A stretch of 41,238 nucleotides of DNA from Candidatus Heimdallarchaeota archaeon. Its GTDB lineage: Archaea > Asgardarchaeota > Heimdallarchaeia > Heimdallarchaeales > Heimdallarchaeaceae. Shown here piece by piece: positions 23,699-31,671 of the stretch (within the stretch, counting starts at the first letter, position 1; every line of letters starts with the position of its first letter). The notes below the pieces were generated by a model that saw only the letters and a program-made list of their open reading frames with translations, was not told the origin of the DNA and did not search any database. Location: contig JABCTC010000031.1 of the NCBI GenBank assembly GCA_018238545.1, forward strand, positions 1 to 41,238. Direction: 5' to 3'. Position numbers and translations under genes: made by a program.

Positions 23699-25141
23699 TC
23701 ATTGTGACATTTCTTCATAATCCATCCATTCTACTTCATGCAATATCTCTTTTACATTCAATCTTTTTGAGACGCTTTTCGTGGGTATACTCCCCAATTT
23801 AATGATAAACCACTCGAAACTGAAAATGAAATTTACTTGAGCCCATAACCAAAATAGCAGATCATAGCAAAGAATGGTTAAAACTGCGAACATCAGTACC
23901 CACCAACCTCCTGTGAGCAATTCAAACTTCTCATTCATAAGATTTATATCAAAAAGAGGGTTTAAAATTGCTCTTGGTACAAGTGACCATATTTGTAAAC
24001 TAAATACTGATAGAGCTATTGTCCCCCATAACCTGAAATATTTCACAATAATATTATTACCAAATTTCTGTGCTTTTCCTCTATATTCTACTAACCATAG
24101 TAGAAGTATCATTATACCAAATTGTGCTCCTAATAGAAGGAAGAAGTATTGCATTGGTGGGCGTTGTAAGTTTAAATCAAAACCGAGGATGATATTTAGC
24201 ACTGCCCCTATTACAAAAATACCTAAAGTAATTAATCCTCCATAAAGAGGTAATCTTTTCGAAGGTTTGGGTTTGGCAAGAAATAGTCCCCATGCAGAAC
24301 CTATAAAAGAAGTTGCTAGGAATGGAAAAATAGGGTATAAATCTCCTGTTAGAATAACACAAATATACGTTAGAAACGAAACATTTTCTGATTGTAGAGC
24401 TTCGCTAGGCCACGTGTTATGATAAACTGCATCTGATAAATTCCAATTTGTAAGTAATTCCACAGAAGGAAGATTAGGCCAATTTAGATTGTCTATCCAA
24501 TTCCACATAAATGGTGTAGCTACTAAAATAGCAACAGCTAAACTAGCATAAATTATGATGTTACGAACAAACTTCTTTGCTCCTCCTTTCCTAACAAGTA
24601 AGAAAGCTATTATTCCTGTTATAATTTGACTCCAACCTATTATCTGGAGAGCTTCCATCATGAAAATTCTTCGCCACAGAAAAGTAACTGCGAAAGGATC
24701 TGTCCAAGTTGAAGCTTGAAGGATTGAATCTCCTGAGCGAATTACTCTTCCGAAATAACCGTAATATCCAAAAGTTTCAGTTATTCTTCCAGCTAGCAAA
24801 ATACCTACACCAGTTAGAAGTCTTTTGAACAATAATTTCCCAGGCTGGGTACCTTTCAAAGCACTTTTTGTTGTTGCAAGACTGTTTACAACAGAAGAGA
24901 TTAAGATAAAGTATCCAGCAAATCCACCAAAAAAAGCCATTATAACCATGAGTAGGGATAGTCCAAAGCTTAGGGATGAAAAAAGATCATCAAGTCCTAC
25001 TTCTGAAAAGTCCCATATGTGATTGAAAACATGCAAAAAGACCATCATCCATATCGCTAGACCTCTTTGAAAATCTAAAGAAGCTATTCTTTTCATTTTG
25101 GGTTTATTTTCTTCTTGTATCTCTTTTGGTGTTGCTATCAT
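23699..25141 (-). CDS. Polytopic membrane acyltransferase, HGSNAT/DUF1624-like
   Basis: This 480-aa protein starts with a cytoplasmic leader and then KRIASLDFQRGLAIWMMVFL with a following His (FLHVFNHIWD). This R-x-x-S-L-D-x-x-R-G motif and membrane His are typical of heparan-alpha-glucosaminide N-acetyltransferase-like membrane acyltransferases, which move an acyl group across the membrane. About ten hydrophobic helices follow, plus a large outer loop (residues about 215-260). Sequences around PIFPFLATSFIGSAWGLFL also suit the family. It is flanked on both sides, on the same strand, by the two longin-like paralogues. The acceptor is unknown; glycans or membrane lipids are possible. Confidence 0.75.
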   Translation of the reverse strand: MIATPKEIQEENKPKMKRIASLDFQRGLAIWMMVFLHVFNHIWDFSEVGLDDLFSSLSFGLSLLMVIMAFFGGFAGYFILISSVVNSLATTKSALKGTQPGKLLFKRLLTGVGILLAGRITETFGYYGYFGRVIRSGDSILQASTWTDPFAVTFLWRRIFMMEALQIIGWSQIITGIIAFLLVRKGGAKKFVRNIIIYASLAVAILVATPFMWNWIDNLNWPNLPSVELLTNWNLSDAVYHNTWPSEALQSENVSFLTYICVILTGDLYPIFPFLATSFIGSAWGLFLAKPKPSKRLPLYGGLITLGIFVIGAVLNIILGFDLNLQRPPMQYFFLLLGAQFGIMILLLWLVEYRGKAQKFGNNIIVKYFRLWGTIALSVFSLQIWSLVPRAILNPLFDINLMNEKFELLTGGWWVLMFAVLTILCYDLLFWLWAQVNFIFSFEWFIIKLGSIPTKSVSKRLNVKEILHEVEWMDYEEMSQ

Positions 25142-25218
25142 CTTTAATCACTTATTCAATTAATAAAAGATGTTAAAATTAAATAGATTAAAAAACTTAT
25201 TGGAGTCAAAAAGGCTAT

Positions 25219-26622
25219 TTATTGTAAGTAATCTATAAGTGGGTTCATTTTAGTTGCTAATTCAAGCGCTTTCTTTATGAAACTAGCAGGATATCCAGAA
25301 TTTGATATATACTCTTTAAGTTTCTCTTTTCCTTCATTCTTATCTACTAGACCAAAAGAAGTAATGGTTAGAGCAGCTAATGCGAGTTTGTTTAACTCCT
25401 GGGACATTTTTGTAGTCATATCATGTATTTTCAACTTTTTAATTGTATCAAATAACTTTTTGAAGTGAATGCTCGATTTTGTAGCTTCAACTTTTCCTTC
25501 ATCTAAGTTGATAATAATCATATTTTCTAAGAGTTTTTTGTTTTCTTTTATTGTTTTAAAAATATGAGAACTCATTCCACATATTCGTGAACCTAGCACG
25601 AATTTTTCCTCTGAAGTCAGATCAATTGGGGTTATCCATATATTAACAGAAGTGTAGAGATGTTGATTCATGATTGAAAGAGCATCAATTATCAGTCTAA
25701 CAGTTGGTTTGTCTCCAACAACTAATATTCCGTCACCTACAATTGTACCATAAATTACTTTGTCAATATTCTTTCCCAAGGTTTTATCAAGAAAAGAGGG
25801 TGAAAGATTTTCAAGATTAAACTTAGAAATTCTTGAACCTGGGTCTTCTGTATCCATAAGAGAATTAAGAATATAATCAAAATTCCTTTCATCGTCAGCA
25901 TAAAGTCTTTCAACATTTTTCTTCAGCAATGGAAACAATCGAAACAGCGTTAAATTTAGTTCTTTGGGTAGTTTAAGAATACCCACTTTTGAAGTCTCAC
26001 CATCTATCTCGATTATAGTAAAAGTACTACAATTTTCATCAGGAATCTGAGTAACAATACCAGTAATTCCATTTTGCACATTTTGATTAGCTTTTAATGT
26101 TTCAAGCATGAGGGCTATTTTTTGGACATGGGGACCATCACCATTTTTATCAAATACCTCCCATCCTTTTGATAAATGTTTTAATTTGAAAATGGTCTTT
26201 TCGCCTACTGAAAAAGGTTGTTCAGCTATACTATATTGTAATTGTGAGAGCTCTTGCAAAGAATTCTCAAGAATCAGATCTGCTTCTCCCTCTGTGATTG
26301 CATCAGGATCAGCTGTTTCTAGAAGAGGAGAAATACTGTTTTGCAGATGTTCGAGCAATTGTTTAATTTGTGTATCTGGAATAACTTCATCTTTAGCTAT
26401 AGTCTCAACTATTATGACAAAATCGAATACTCTGAGAAAAGATATTGTTCTGTCATGATAGGATATAGCTTTTAATTCTCTATGGTGAACTTCTTTGGAA
26501 AAGGAAATCAAGGCGGTCATCAAACCTGTAGCTAAAATTTGTTGAGTATCATCTGCCGATCCCGGTTTAGAAGCTAGCAGAAGACCTGATGAAGTTACTA
26601 AGGAGATTTTTAAGTCTAACAT
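25219..26622 (-). CDS. Longin/roadblock-like protein A (paralogue of the 22235-23632 gene)
   Basis: This 467-aa protein begins LKISLVTSSGLLLASKP and continues TQQILATGLMTALISFSKEV and AISYHDRTISF, almost matching its paralogue 3 kb away. The C-terminal portions align more loosely (both contain VVGDK near residue 300 and ...RIIDALSIMNQHL or a close variant). This suggests an ancient duplication with a constrained N-terminal domain. Longin/roadblock folds are interaction modules, often for Ras-like GTPases, none of which is encoded in this window. It is cytoplasmic by sequence. It is probably transcribed first, followed by the membrane acyltransferase 77 bp downstream. Confidence 0.7.
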   Translation of the reverse strand: MLDLKISLVTSSGLLLASKPGSADDTQQILATGLMTALISFSKEVHHRELKAISYHDRTISFLRVFDFVIIVETIAKDEVIPDTQIKQLLEHLQNSISPLLETADPDAITEGEADLILENSLQELSQLQYSIAEQPFSVGEKTIFKLKHLSKGWEVFDKNGDGPHVQKIALMLETLKANQNVQNGITGIVTQIPDENCSTFTIIEIDGETSKVGILKLPKELNLTLFRLFPLLKKNVERLYADDERNFDYILNSLMDTEDPGSRISKFNLENLSPSFLDKTLGKNIDKVIYGTIVGDGILVVGDKPTVRLIIDALSIMNQHLYTSVNIWITPIDLTSEEKFVLGSRICGMSSHIFKTIKENKKLLENMIIINLDEGKVEATKSSIHFKKLFDTIKKLKIHDMTTKMSQELNKLALAALTITSFGLVDKNEGKEKLKEYISNSGYPASFIKKALELATKMNPLIDYLQ

Positions 26623-26649
26623 CTACCTTTACAATTTATCAGACTAGTA

Positions 26650-26665
26650 TATAAGTAAATTTCTT
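26650..26665 (-). promoter_or_regulatory. Promoter core of longin-like gene A, identical to that of gene B
   Basis: This is the second copy of the 16-base element tataagtaaatttctt, ending 28 bp from the start codon. The adjoining bases differ from those at the first copy, so the identity is confined to the BRE/TATA core. Conservation of only this part supports its function as a promoter. Confidence 0.6.
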
Positions 26666-26690
26666 AAAGCAAATAGAGGGTTATGAACAA

Positions 26691-27488
26691 TTATTCACTA
26701 ACTATTTTTGCTCCACATGAATTACAGAAATTCACATCAGATTTTATTCTTTCTCCGCAATTAACACAGAAGATGAGATTAGATTTTGTATCGATAGGAT
26801 CATAGGTAGTTGTGTTTATTTCAGATATGCTTTTTTCATCCAATATTGAATGAATTTGGGGGATGTTTTTTCCTATTAAATATACACCTATAGAGAAGAT
26901 AATCACTAGTATAGTAAAAATGATTAAAATAGAAATGTTCATCCACTTGAGGATTTCTTCCCCTTGTTGAGTTATTTCAACTCGACAGTAATCATAGTAA
27001 AAACAAATTGTTTCTGAGAATCTATTTCTAACAATTGATGAAGTGATTATCTCAGCTAAGAGTACCAAAGGTATAAAAATAGAAGTATAAAGTAAAATAT
27101 TGCTTCCTGTCAATTGCCTATTTGACTGATAACCCTTATTTTTAAAGAAAATAAAGAATCTTCTCAAGCAGAACATTTCACCTGTAACTAGAAGCAAACC
27201 AATAAGTAAGAATATTCTAGATACAAATAGAGGCAAAGAAGATAGAGAGGTTACTGACAAGATAGTTGCGAAGCACCCTAAAGGGAGCACAATAACCCCC
27301 CCACCTATGAGGAACAGAATCCATCCAGGAATCTTCTTCAAATCAAGAAAATATTTTGAGAATTCTTTTATCTTAATTAGAAATCTATACGTATTAACAT
27401 AAACTAAAATCGTTCCAGTAATTATAAGGAGACCAAATTCAATAAATGAGGATAAATGGTACTGAAAAAAATAATATTTCCATCTCAT
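26691..27488 (-). CDS. Zinc-ribbon membrane protein, main part of a frame-disrupted gene
   Basis: Six or so hydrophobic segments (for example LLIITGTILVYVN, WILFLIGGGVIVLPLGCF, IFLLIGLLLVTGEMF, LYTSIFIPLVLLAEIIT, ILIIFTILVIIFSIGVYLIG) are followed by a cytoplasmic tail. The tail ends in a zinc ribbon, C-V-N-C-x10-C-N-S-C (CVNCGERIKSDVNFCNSCGA). The apparent start (MRWKYYFFQYHL) is not a normal N-terminus. The reading frame upstream of it, at 27439-27627, supplies a proper one, and the two overlap at a run of seven T's. The intact protein would have about 300 residues. Function unknown; zinc-ribbon-tailed membrane proteins are common and diverse. Confidence 0.65.
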   Translation of the reverse strand: MRWKYYFFQYHLSSFIEFGLLIITGTILVYVNTYRFLIKIKEFSKYFLDLKKIPGWILFLIGGGVIVLPLGCFATILSVTSLSSLPLFVSRIFLLIGLLLVTGEMFCLRRFFIFFKNKGYQSNRQLTGSNILLYTSIFIPLVLLAEIITSSIVRNRFSETICFYYDYCRVEITQQGEEILKWMNISILIIFTILVIIFSIGVYLIGKNIPQIHSILDEKSISEINTTTYDPIDTKSNLIFCVNCGERIKSDVNFCNSCGAKIVSE

Positions 27489-27627
27489 GATAATTTATTA
27501 GTAAAATAAGGGCTAATATTGTAGATATCAAGAAGAAACTGACAATAGAAAAAAATAGCCCTCTTGCTAAACTCTTCAATTGAAATGCATAATCTCTAAT
27601 GGGTGTTTCAAATTGCACGTTCTCCAT
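27439..27627 (-). pseudogene. N-terminal fragment of the zinc-ribbon membrane protein, shifted frame
   Basis: These 62 codons give MENVQFETPIRDYAFQLKSL, a hydrophobic helix (residues about 22-45), and then an abrupt stop. On the coding strand the sequence TATTATTTTTTTCAGTACC lies in the overlap. Removing one T from the T7 run joins ...EMEILFF to QYHLSSFIEFG in the downstream frame, with no stop and a second membrane helix in the right place. This may be a sequencing or assembly error, a true inactivating insertion, or slippage at the homopolymer. The sequence alone cannot separate these. Confidence 0.6.
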
Positions 27628-27771
27628 TTTGCTAACCTTTATGTTTCACTATGTCATTTTCAACAGAAAGAAAGGCATATATCATTATATCACTATATTG
27701 AGAGAGAGTTATAAATCTTTCCTATAGCTTCAGTAAATTAATAGAAGCGATCAAACTTTTTAAAGATTTTC

Positions 27772-27822
27772 TTGAGCAAAATGGAAAGGTAATTTTTGTA
27801 AATGCCTTATTGTTTTGCTCAA
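27772..27822 (+). promoter_or_regulatory. 10-bp perfect inverted repeat upstream of the YwbE-like gene
   Basis: TTGAGCAAAA (27772-27781) and TTTTGCTCAA (27813-27822) are exact inverted repeats around 31 bases. Inside them AAGG (27786-27789) and CCTT (27805-27808) can extend the pairing. The element ends about 54 bp before the ATG at 27876. It could be an mRNA leader structure or a two-half-site operator. Confidence 0.5.
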
Positions 27823-27875
27823 ATGTTTTTGTGAAGAATATTAAAGATTAAAAAAGAGTGAGAAAAGATTTAGTT

Positions 27876-28070
27876 ATGCCCTCAAGAAAAAGGAAGAATA
27901 TTCACATCGGTGCAAAGGTGTCTATTGTGGAAAAACAAAATCAAAGAACCGGAAATTTGACCACAGGCGTAGTAAAAACTATTCTCACCAACTCAAGTAA
28001 CCATCCTCATGGAATTAAAGTGAAGCTGGAGAGCGGGAAAATTGGTAGAGTTAAATCAATACTATGCTAG
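27876..28070 (+). CDS. YwbE family protein (DUF2196)
   Basis: This small basic protein of about 64 aa matches the YwbE pattern from memory: N-I-x-I-G-x-K-V-S-I-V-x-K-x-x-Q-R-T-G-x-L-T, then G-V-V-K-x-I-L-T, then the highly characteristic NHPHGIKVKLESGKIGRV. The fold is probably a small beta barrel of KOW/SH3 type, and its role is unknown, with nucleic acid binding possible. I use the ATG at 27876 (MPSRKRKN); an in-frame GTG at 27858 would add six residues. The 3' end overlaps the end of the convergent RING-type gene by 9 bp. A 10-bp inverted repeat lies in its leader. Confidence 0.85.
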   Translation: MPSRKRKNIHIGAKVSIVEKQNQRTGNLTTGVVKTILTNSSNHPHGIKVKLESGKIGRVKSILC

Positions 28071-29216
28071 TTTTCGAAATATTCTGTTTAAATCTTGCTT
28101 ACAATTTGGGCACTTAGAATTCTTTTCAAGCCATTGTTCTATATGATGTATATGAGCGTAAACGCCACAACAAGGTAATCTCATTATACTTTCTTTTTCC
28201 TTTGGATCAATATTTAGTAAACAGACAACACAGGTAGGTCTAGGTGCTGAACACTTATCGCATTTCATTTCCGTAGAATCAAACAAGTCTCCACACTCAT
28301 AACATCGTAGAAAAGATGTCTTGGAGCCGTATTTTTCTATTTTCAATGATTTAGATTGCATCAGAAGAATCAGTTCTATCATATGATTTATAGGAGTATT
28401 TTTGTTGAGAATAGCAAAAATAATTTCATCGTCAACAGTTAATCTTTTGATAAAAGGGATAATTTCTTTCAGTCTTAATCCAACTTCGGGATAGTTTATA
28501 ATTTCTAGAAAAACAGCTGGGATATTTGACTGAATAAAGTGATCATCTCCAAGTATATTCTGAAACTCAGAGATTGCTTGAAATTTCTTTTTCTCTTCTA
28601 CAACTTTTTGAATATCAAAAGAAATGGAAAAAGGTTTCTTCAAGTATCCAAAATATACTAAATTCTTCTCTTTTGTAAAGGTCATCAGAGAGCCTTTAAC
28701 ATCTGCTAGAGGATTATTTGGATGAAAATTGAAAATCAGACCAAGCCTATATTGAATCTTTTCTATTATCCAAGGATGAGTTGAAGCAAATTTAGAAAAT
28801 AACTCATCATTAAGATTATTTATTTCTTTCTCGTTTTCAGTTTGAAGTAGGATTTCTTGATACCTTAACATTTTGGATATCAAAGAGTTTTTTGATTGAA
28901 ATTCGTTTTTAGGATTTATGTAACTATCAGTTCTAGTTGAGTATATTTTACCCTTTTTCCGATATTTTTCAGTATCAGCATAATCAAAATATGTTTCATA
29001 CCGATCAGGTTCACTATTTCTTCTTACAAACGTTCTAGCTCCAAATTTATGTGGAATATACAAATCCCCAAGTGAGATAGTACGTGTTCTTCTAAACCTA
29101 GGATATTTCGCCTTGCCACCTCTCTTTAGTTTATGGAGTAATTGAAAAATAAGTGTTAAGACTACAACAATGCCTAGTAATATGGCAATAAGCAAGTAAA
29201 CAGGAAAGGAAGCCAT
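28062..29216 (-). CDS. Membrane-anchored RING-H2-like zinc finger protein
   Basis: In 384 aa, an N-terminal signal anchor (MASFPVYLLIAILLGIVVVL) is followed by a basic stretch and a long cytoplasmic region of unknown fold. Two zinc modules end the protein: a ribbon C-Y-E-C-x10-C-D-K-C (305-322) and a RING-like finger with C-V-V-C (329-332), LPCCGVYAHIHHIEQWL and C-P-N-C (369-372). The latter keeps the RING-H2 signature H-x2-H-I-x2-W-L...C-P-x-C, though the spacing between the third Cys and first His is atypical. RING proteins are usually ubiquitin ligases. I choose the ATG at 29216 because a TATA-like GGTATATATTC (about 29243-29253) is 25-30 bp upstream; an ATG at 29309 would overlap the preceding gene. 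Confidence 0.75.
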   Translation of the reverse strand: MASFPVYLLIAILLGIVVVLTLIFQLLHKLKRGGKAKYPRFRRTRTISLGDLYIPHKFGARTFVRRNSEPDRYETYFDYADTEKYRKKGKIYSTRTDSYINPKNEFQSKNSLISKMLRYQEILLQTENEKEINNLNDELFSKFASTHPWIIEKIQYRLGLIFNFHPNNPLADVKGSLMTFTKEKNLVYFGYLKKPFSISFDIQKVVEEKKKFQAISEFQNILGDDHFIQSNIPAVFLEIINYPEVGLRLKEIIPFIKRLTVDDEIIFAILNKNTPINHMIELILLMQSKSLKIEKYGSKTSFLRCYECGDLFDSTEMKCDKCSAPRPTCVVCLLNIDPKEKESIMRLPCCGVYAHIHHIEQWLEKNSKCPNCKQDLNRIFRKLA

Positions 29217-29295
29217 CTCAAGTGTAAGATTGGATTTTACTGAATATATACCTTTGCAAATATTATTGGTGTTTTGTTTTCTATAAGGAATATTT

Positions 29296-30093
29296 TTACT
29301 TGAATTCATCTAGTGCATAGGCACTTTCGATATAATCTGCTAACTGAACTGCAAAACGTGTTGCTGGTCCTCCATCAATGGTGACATGATCTAATTTTAC
29401 CATTATACTCAATATTTCTTTCTTAACAAGTTTGTCACCTTCATAACGTGGTTGTGCAGAAATACCACCTAAGACAATATGGATAGGTAGAAAACCAACA
29501 TTTACGCCCCATCCTTTTCTTCCTGGACCAAACAGCCCAATTGAAACAATCTGACAAGTCCCACTTAACTTCTTCAACATGAATGGGTCTTTTTGTAACC
29601 TATTCCAAAAAATCATTTTTCTCATGAATTTGGGGAATCTGTAAAGCAGTTTAAACTTCTTTCTTGAAACTTCTGATGAAACCTCATTAGAAACTCCTTG
29701 TTGTATAGCTCTGATTTTATTGTGAATTTCTAAAACACTTTGTTCATTAGCTTTTCGAACTACTAACAAAGTGGGATAAGTTCTTCCATCAATTATCTTT
29801 TCAATTGGTATTTGAATATCAACTTCATCAAAAATAATTAGTTTTTTCTTCTTTCTCATAGAATGAACTATTTTGTTATCACTAATAGCTTGACCAACAC
29901 ATTTAGTTATCCAAGCTGAAAAAGAAATTGCTTCACCTGTTTTTTCTTTATATGCCTTTAGAATCTTCCTTGCTTCTGTGACATCTAACTCAGCCACACC
30001 ATAGATATAATATCTGAAACGAGACATTTCCACGACTTCTACATTCATAAGTCGTTTGAAAGGCTTAACCTCATAAGAACCTATATTATCCAT
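29296..30093 (-). CDS. Stand-alone 2-oxoacid dehydrogenase E2-type acyltransferase domain
   Basis: This 265-aa protein aligns by motif with the catalytic domain of E2 acyltransferases: an opening substrate helix region (RYYIYGVAELDVTEARKIL), AISFSAWITKCVGQAI, an internal VDIQIPIEK strand and the active-site LDHVTIDGGPATRF with the catalytic His and Asp of the D-H-x3-D-G motif. There is no lipoyl or E1/E3-binding domain, and no other complex subunits are nearby. It may acylate another carrier, or act as a CoA-dependent acyltransferase in another pathway. Such lipoyl-less versions occur in various archaea and bacteria. Confidence 0.85.
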   Translation of the reverse strand: MDNIGSYEVKPFKRLMNVEVVEMSRFRYYIYGVAELDVTEARKILKAYKEKTGEAISFSAWITKCVGQAISDNKIVHSMRKKKKLIIFDEVDIQIPIEKIIDGRTYPTLLVVRKANEQSVLEIHNKIRAIQQGVSNEVSSEVSRKKFKLLYRFPKFMRKMIFWNRLQKDPFMLKKLSGTCQIVSIGLFGPGRKGWGVNVGFLPIHIVLGGISAQPRYEGDKLVKKEILSIMVKLDHVTIDGGPATRFAVQLADYIESAYALDEFK

Positions 30094-30210
30094 CTCTAAC
30101 CAATTTTAACAAAAATAGGTGCTTTATTAATTTTGTCTATAAGCAATTTAAATTACACAAAAATAGAAATGGTATGTTTTGAAAAAACAGATGTAGAGAA
30201 TAATCTGTCT

Positions 30211-30558
30211 TTACCATTCTGGTTCTATTCTTCTTTCAGCTATCATTTCAACAGGTATTGAAGTGTCATAATCTGGATCAAAATAGAGGGCACAGTAACA
30301 TCTTCCGAATTCTTCTATATCTGGTTGAGCGTAGTTACAAGGACAAATAATATCACGATCTGTCGCCATATCTTCAAAAGAATCTCTACAAGGACAGTTG
30401 AAATAACCAACTCTATTGAAATATATCTTCAATCCATCGACTAGCATGTCTAAAGTCCCATCAGTATTAGGATTAAGTTTCCAACCTCTTTTTTCTGCTA
30501 CACGTTTAACATAAGCATGAACGTCTTCAATTGATTTCTCTTTCTTCATATTAACCAT
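30211..30558 (-). CDS. Ferredoxin-thioredoxin reductase catalytic chain (FTR beta-like)
   Basis: This 115-aa protein has the cysteine pattern of FTR-beta: C-P-C (about residues 56-58), C-P-C (about 73-75) and C-Y-C (about 87-89), the last being C-H-C in plant enzymes. These hold a [4Fe-4S] cluster next to a redox disulfide, which passes electrons from ferredoxin to thioredoxin-like proteins. The start codon follows the stop of the glutaredoxin-like gene directly, so the pair is surely one unit, and the neighbour is the likely electron acceptor. The N-terminal helix (KKEKSIEDVHAYVKRVAEKR) is typical. Confidence 0.92.
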   Translation of the reverse strand: MVNMKKEKSIEDVHAYVKRVAEKRGWKLNPNTDGTLDMLVDGLKIYFNRVGYFNCPCRDSFEDMATDRDIICPCNYAQPDIEEFGRCYCALYFDPDYDTSIPVEMIAERRIEPEW

Positions 30559-30888
30559 CTACTCTAATAACGGAACCCAGTTTTCGGGGTTATAACCAGC
30601 ATAAAAATCCTTACCATCAATCACAATGAAAGGATAACGGATTGTAGCATCAAAAAATCTCATTAAAGAGCGCTTTAATTCTCTTTTCTCTGCAATCGGA
30701 AGTAAATCTACATCTAAGTATCTAAAACTATAATTGTGATCAATCAACCATTGTTTTCCTTTTCTGCACCATTGACATGTACTAAGAGCGAATAGAAAAA
30801 TGTCTTTTTCAGATTTCTCTCCAGTCTCAAGGACAATTTGTCCGGGAATTTGTATATCTTCAAAGGTCATGAAATTACCAAGCATCAT
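30559..30888 (-). CDS. Glutaredoxin/thioredoxin-like protein
   Basis: This 109-aa thioredoxin-fold protein has the active site STCQWCRKGKQWL (C-Q-W-C), strand YLDVDLL and the cis-Pro turn in RYPFIVIDGKDFYAGYN. The first 25 residues form a short extension before the fold. Paired with an FTR-beta gene with no gap, it probably receives electrons from ferredoxin via that enzyme and reduces protein disulfides in the cytoplasm. It is transcribed divergently from the O-methyltransferase gene at 30981. Confidence 0.88.
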   Translation of the reverse strand: MMLGNFMTFEDIQIPGQIVLETGEKSEKDIFLFALSTCQWCRKGKQWLIDHNYSFRYLDVDLLPIAEKRELKRSLMRFFDATIRYPFIVIDGKDFYAGYNPENWVPLLE

Positions 30889-30980
30889 ATTTTTTTTCTT
30901 AAATATAAATCTGTCTCTGAGACAAATATATTTTTTTGTTATATCTAGTGTTTTTTATCCTTCCCTTTCGATGTCCTATT

Positions 30981-31610
30981 ATGGAAATTACAAAACCTGA
31001 AATAGAGAAGTATATGAACAATCTTCTTGAAAATCGTCCATCCATTTTTAAAGAACTTGAAGTGTATGCAAGGGAAATTGATTTTCCAATAATTGAACCT
31101 CTCGTTGGGAAACTCCTCAACCATTATGCACATATTTTGAATGCAAAGAGAATTCTTGAATTAGGATCAGGTTTTGGTTATTCTGCCTTATGGTTTTCAG
31201 AGGGAATGGATAATCAAACAGAAATAACTTGTACAGACTTTGATGAAAGTAAAAAGGAACTTGCAATGGATTATTTTGTGAAAGCTAAAACTAAAACGAA
31301 AATCGATTTTAAACTAGGAGATGCAATAGAAGTATTAGACACATCAGAAGGGGAATTTGACATCATCTTTAATGATGTAGAAAAAGAAGATTATCCTAAA
31401 GCCTTTCAGAAGTCTATACTTAAGTTAAGGAAAGGAGGAGTATTAATCACTGATAATACTCTCTGGTATGGAAAAGTAGCTAATGAAGGAGAAAAAGATT
31501 ATCAGACAGAAGGAGTAAGAGAGTATAATAGATTAGCATTTTCAGATAAAAGAGTTATATCCATGATTATACCCTTGAGAGATGGGATTACAATTTCACT
31601 GAAAATTTGA
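30981..31610 (+). CDS. SAM-dependent O-methyltransferase
   Basis: About 209 aa starting at ATG 30981 (MEITKPEIEKYM). The family-3 O-methyltransferase (COMT-like) pattern is clear: I-L-E-L-G-S-G-F-G-Y-S-A (motif I), TCTDFDESKKELAMDYF, FDIIFNDVEKEDYPK in place of the usual DADK metal loop, and GGVLITDNTLWYGKV. The Asp and Asn at the last motif fit the divalent-metal site. It would methylate a small hydroxylated substrate that I cannot identify. A longer in-frame start at 30936 adds a hydrophobic stretch and lacks support. Confidence 0.88.
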   Translation: MEITKPEIEKYMNNLLENRPSIFKELEVYAREIDFPIIEPLVGKLLNHYAHILNAKRILELGSGFGYSALWFSEGMDNQTEITCTDFDESKKELAMDYFVKAKTKTKIDFKLGDAIEVLDTSEGEFDIIFNDVEKEDYPKAFQKSILKLRKGGVLITDNTLWYGKVANEGEKDYQTEGVREYNRLAFSDKRVISMIIPLRDGITISLKI

Positions 31611-31671
31611 GAGGCATACAAAAAAAAGATGTAATATAAATTCGAAATTGTTATGAAATAACAAATTTACA

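Noticed and set aside
23874..24245. 123-codon plus-strand ORF opposite the membrane acyltransferase
   Set aside because: It is antisense to a clear polytopic membrane protein, with no independent evidence.
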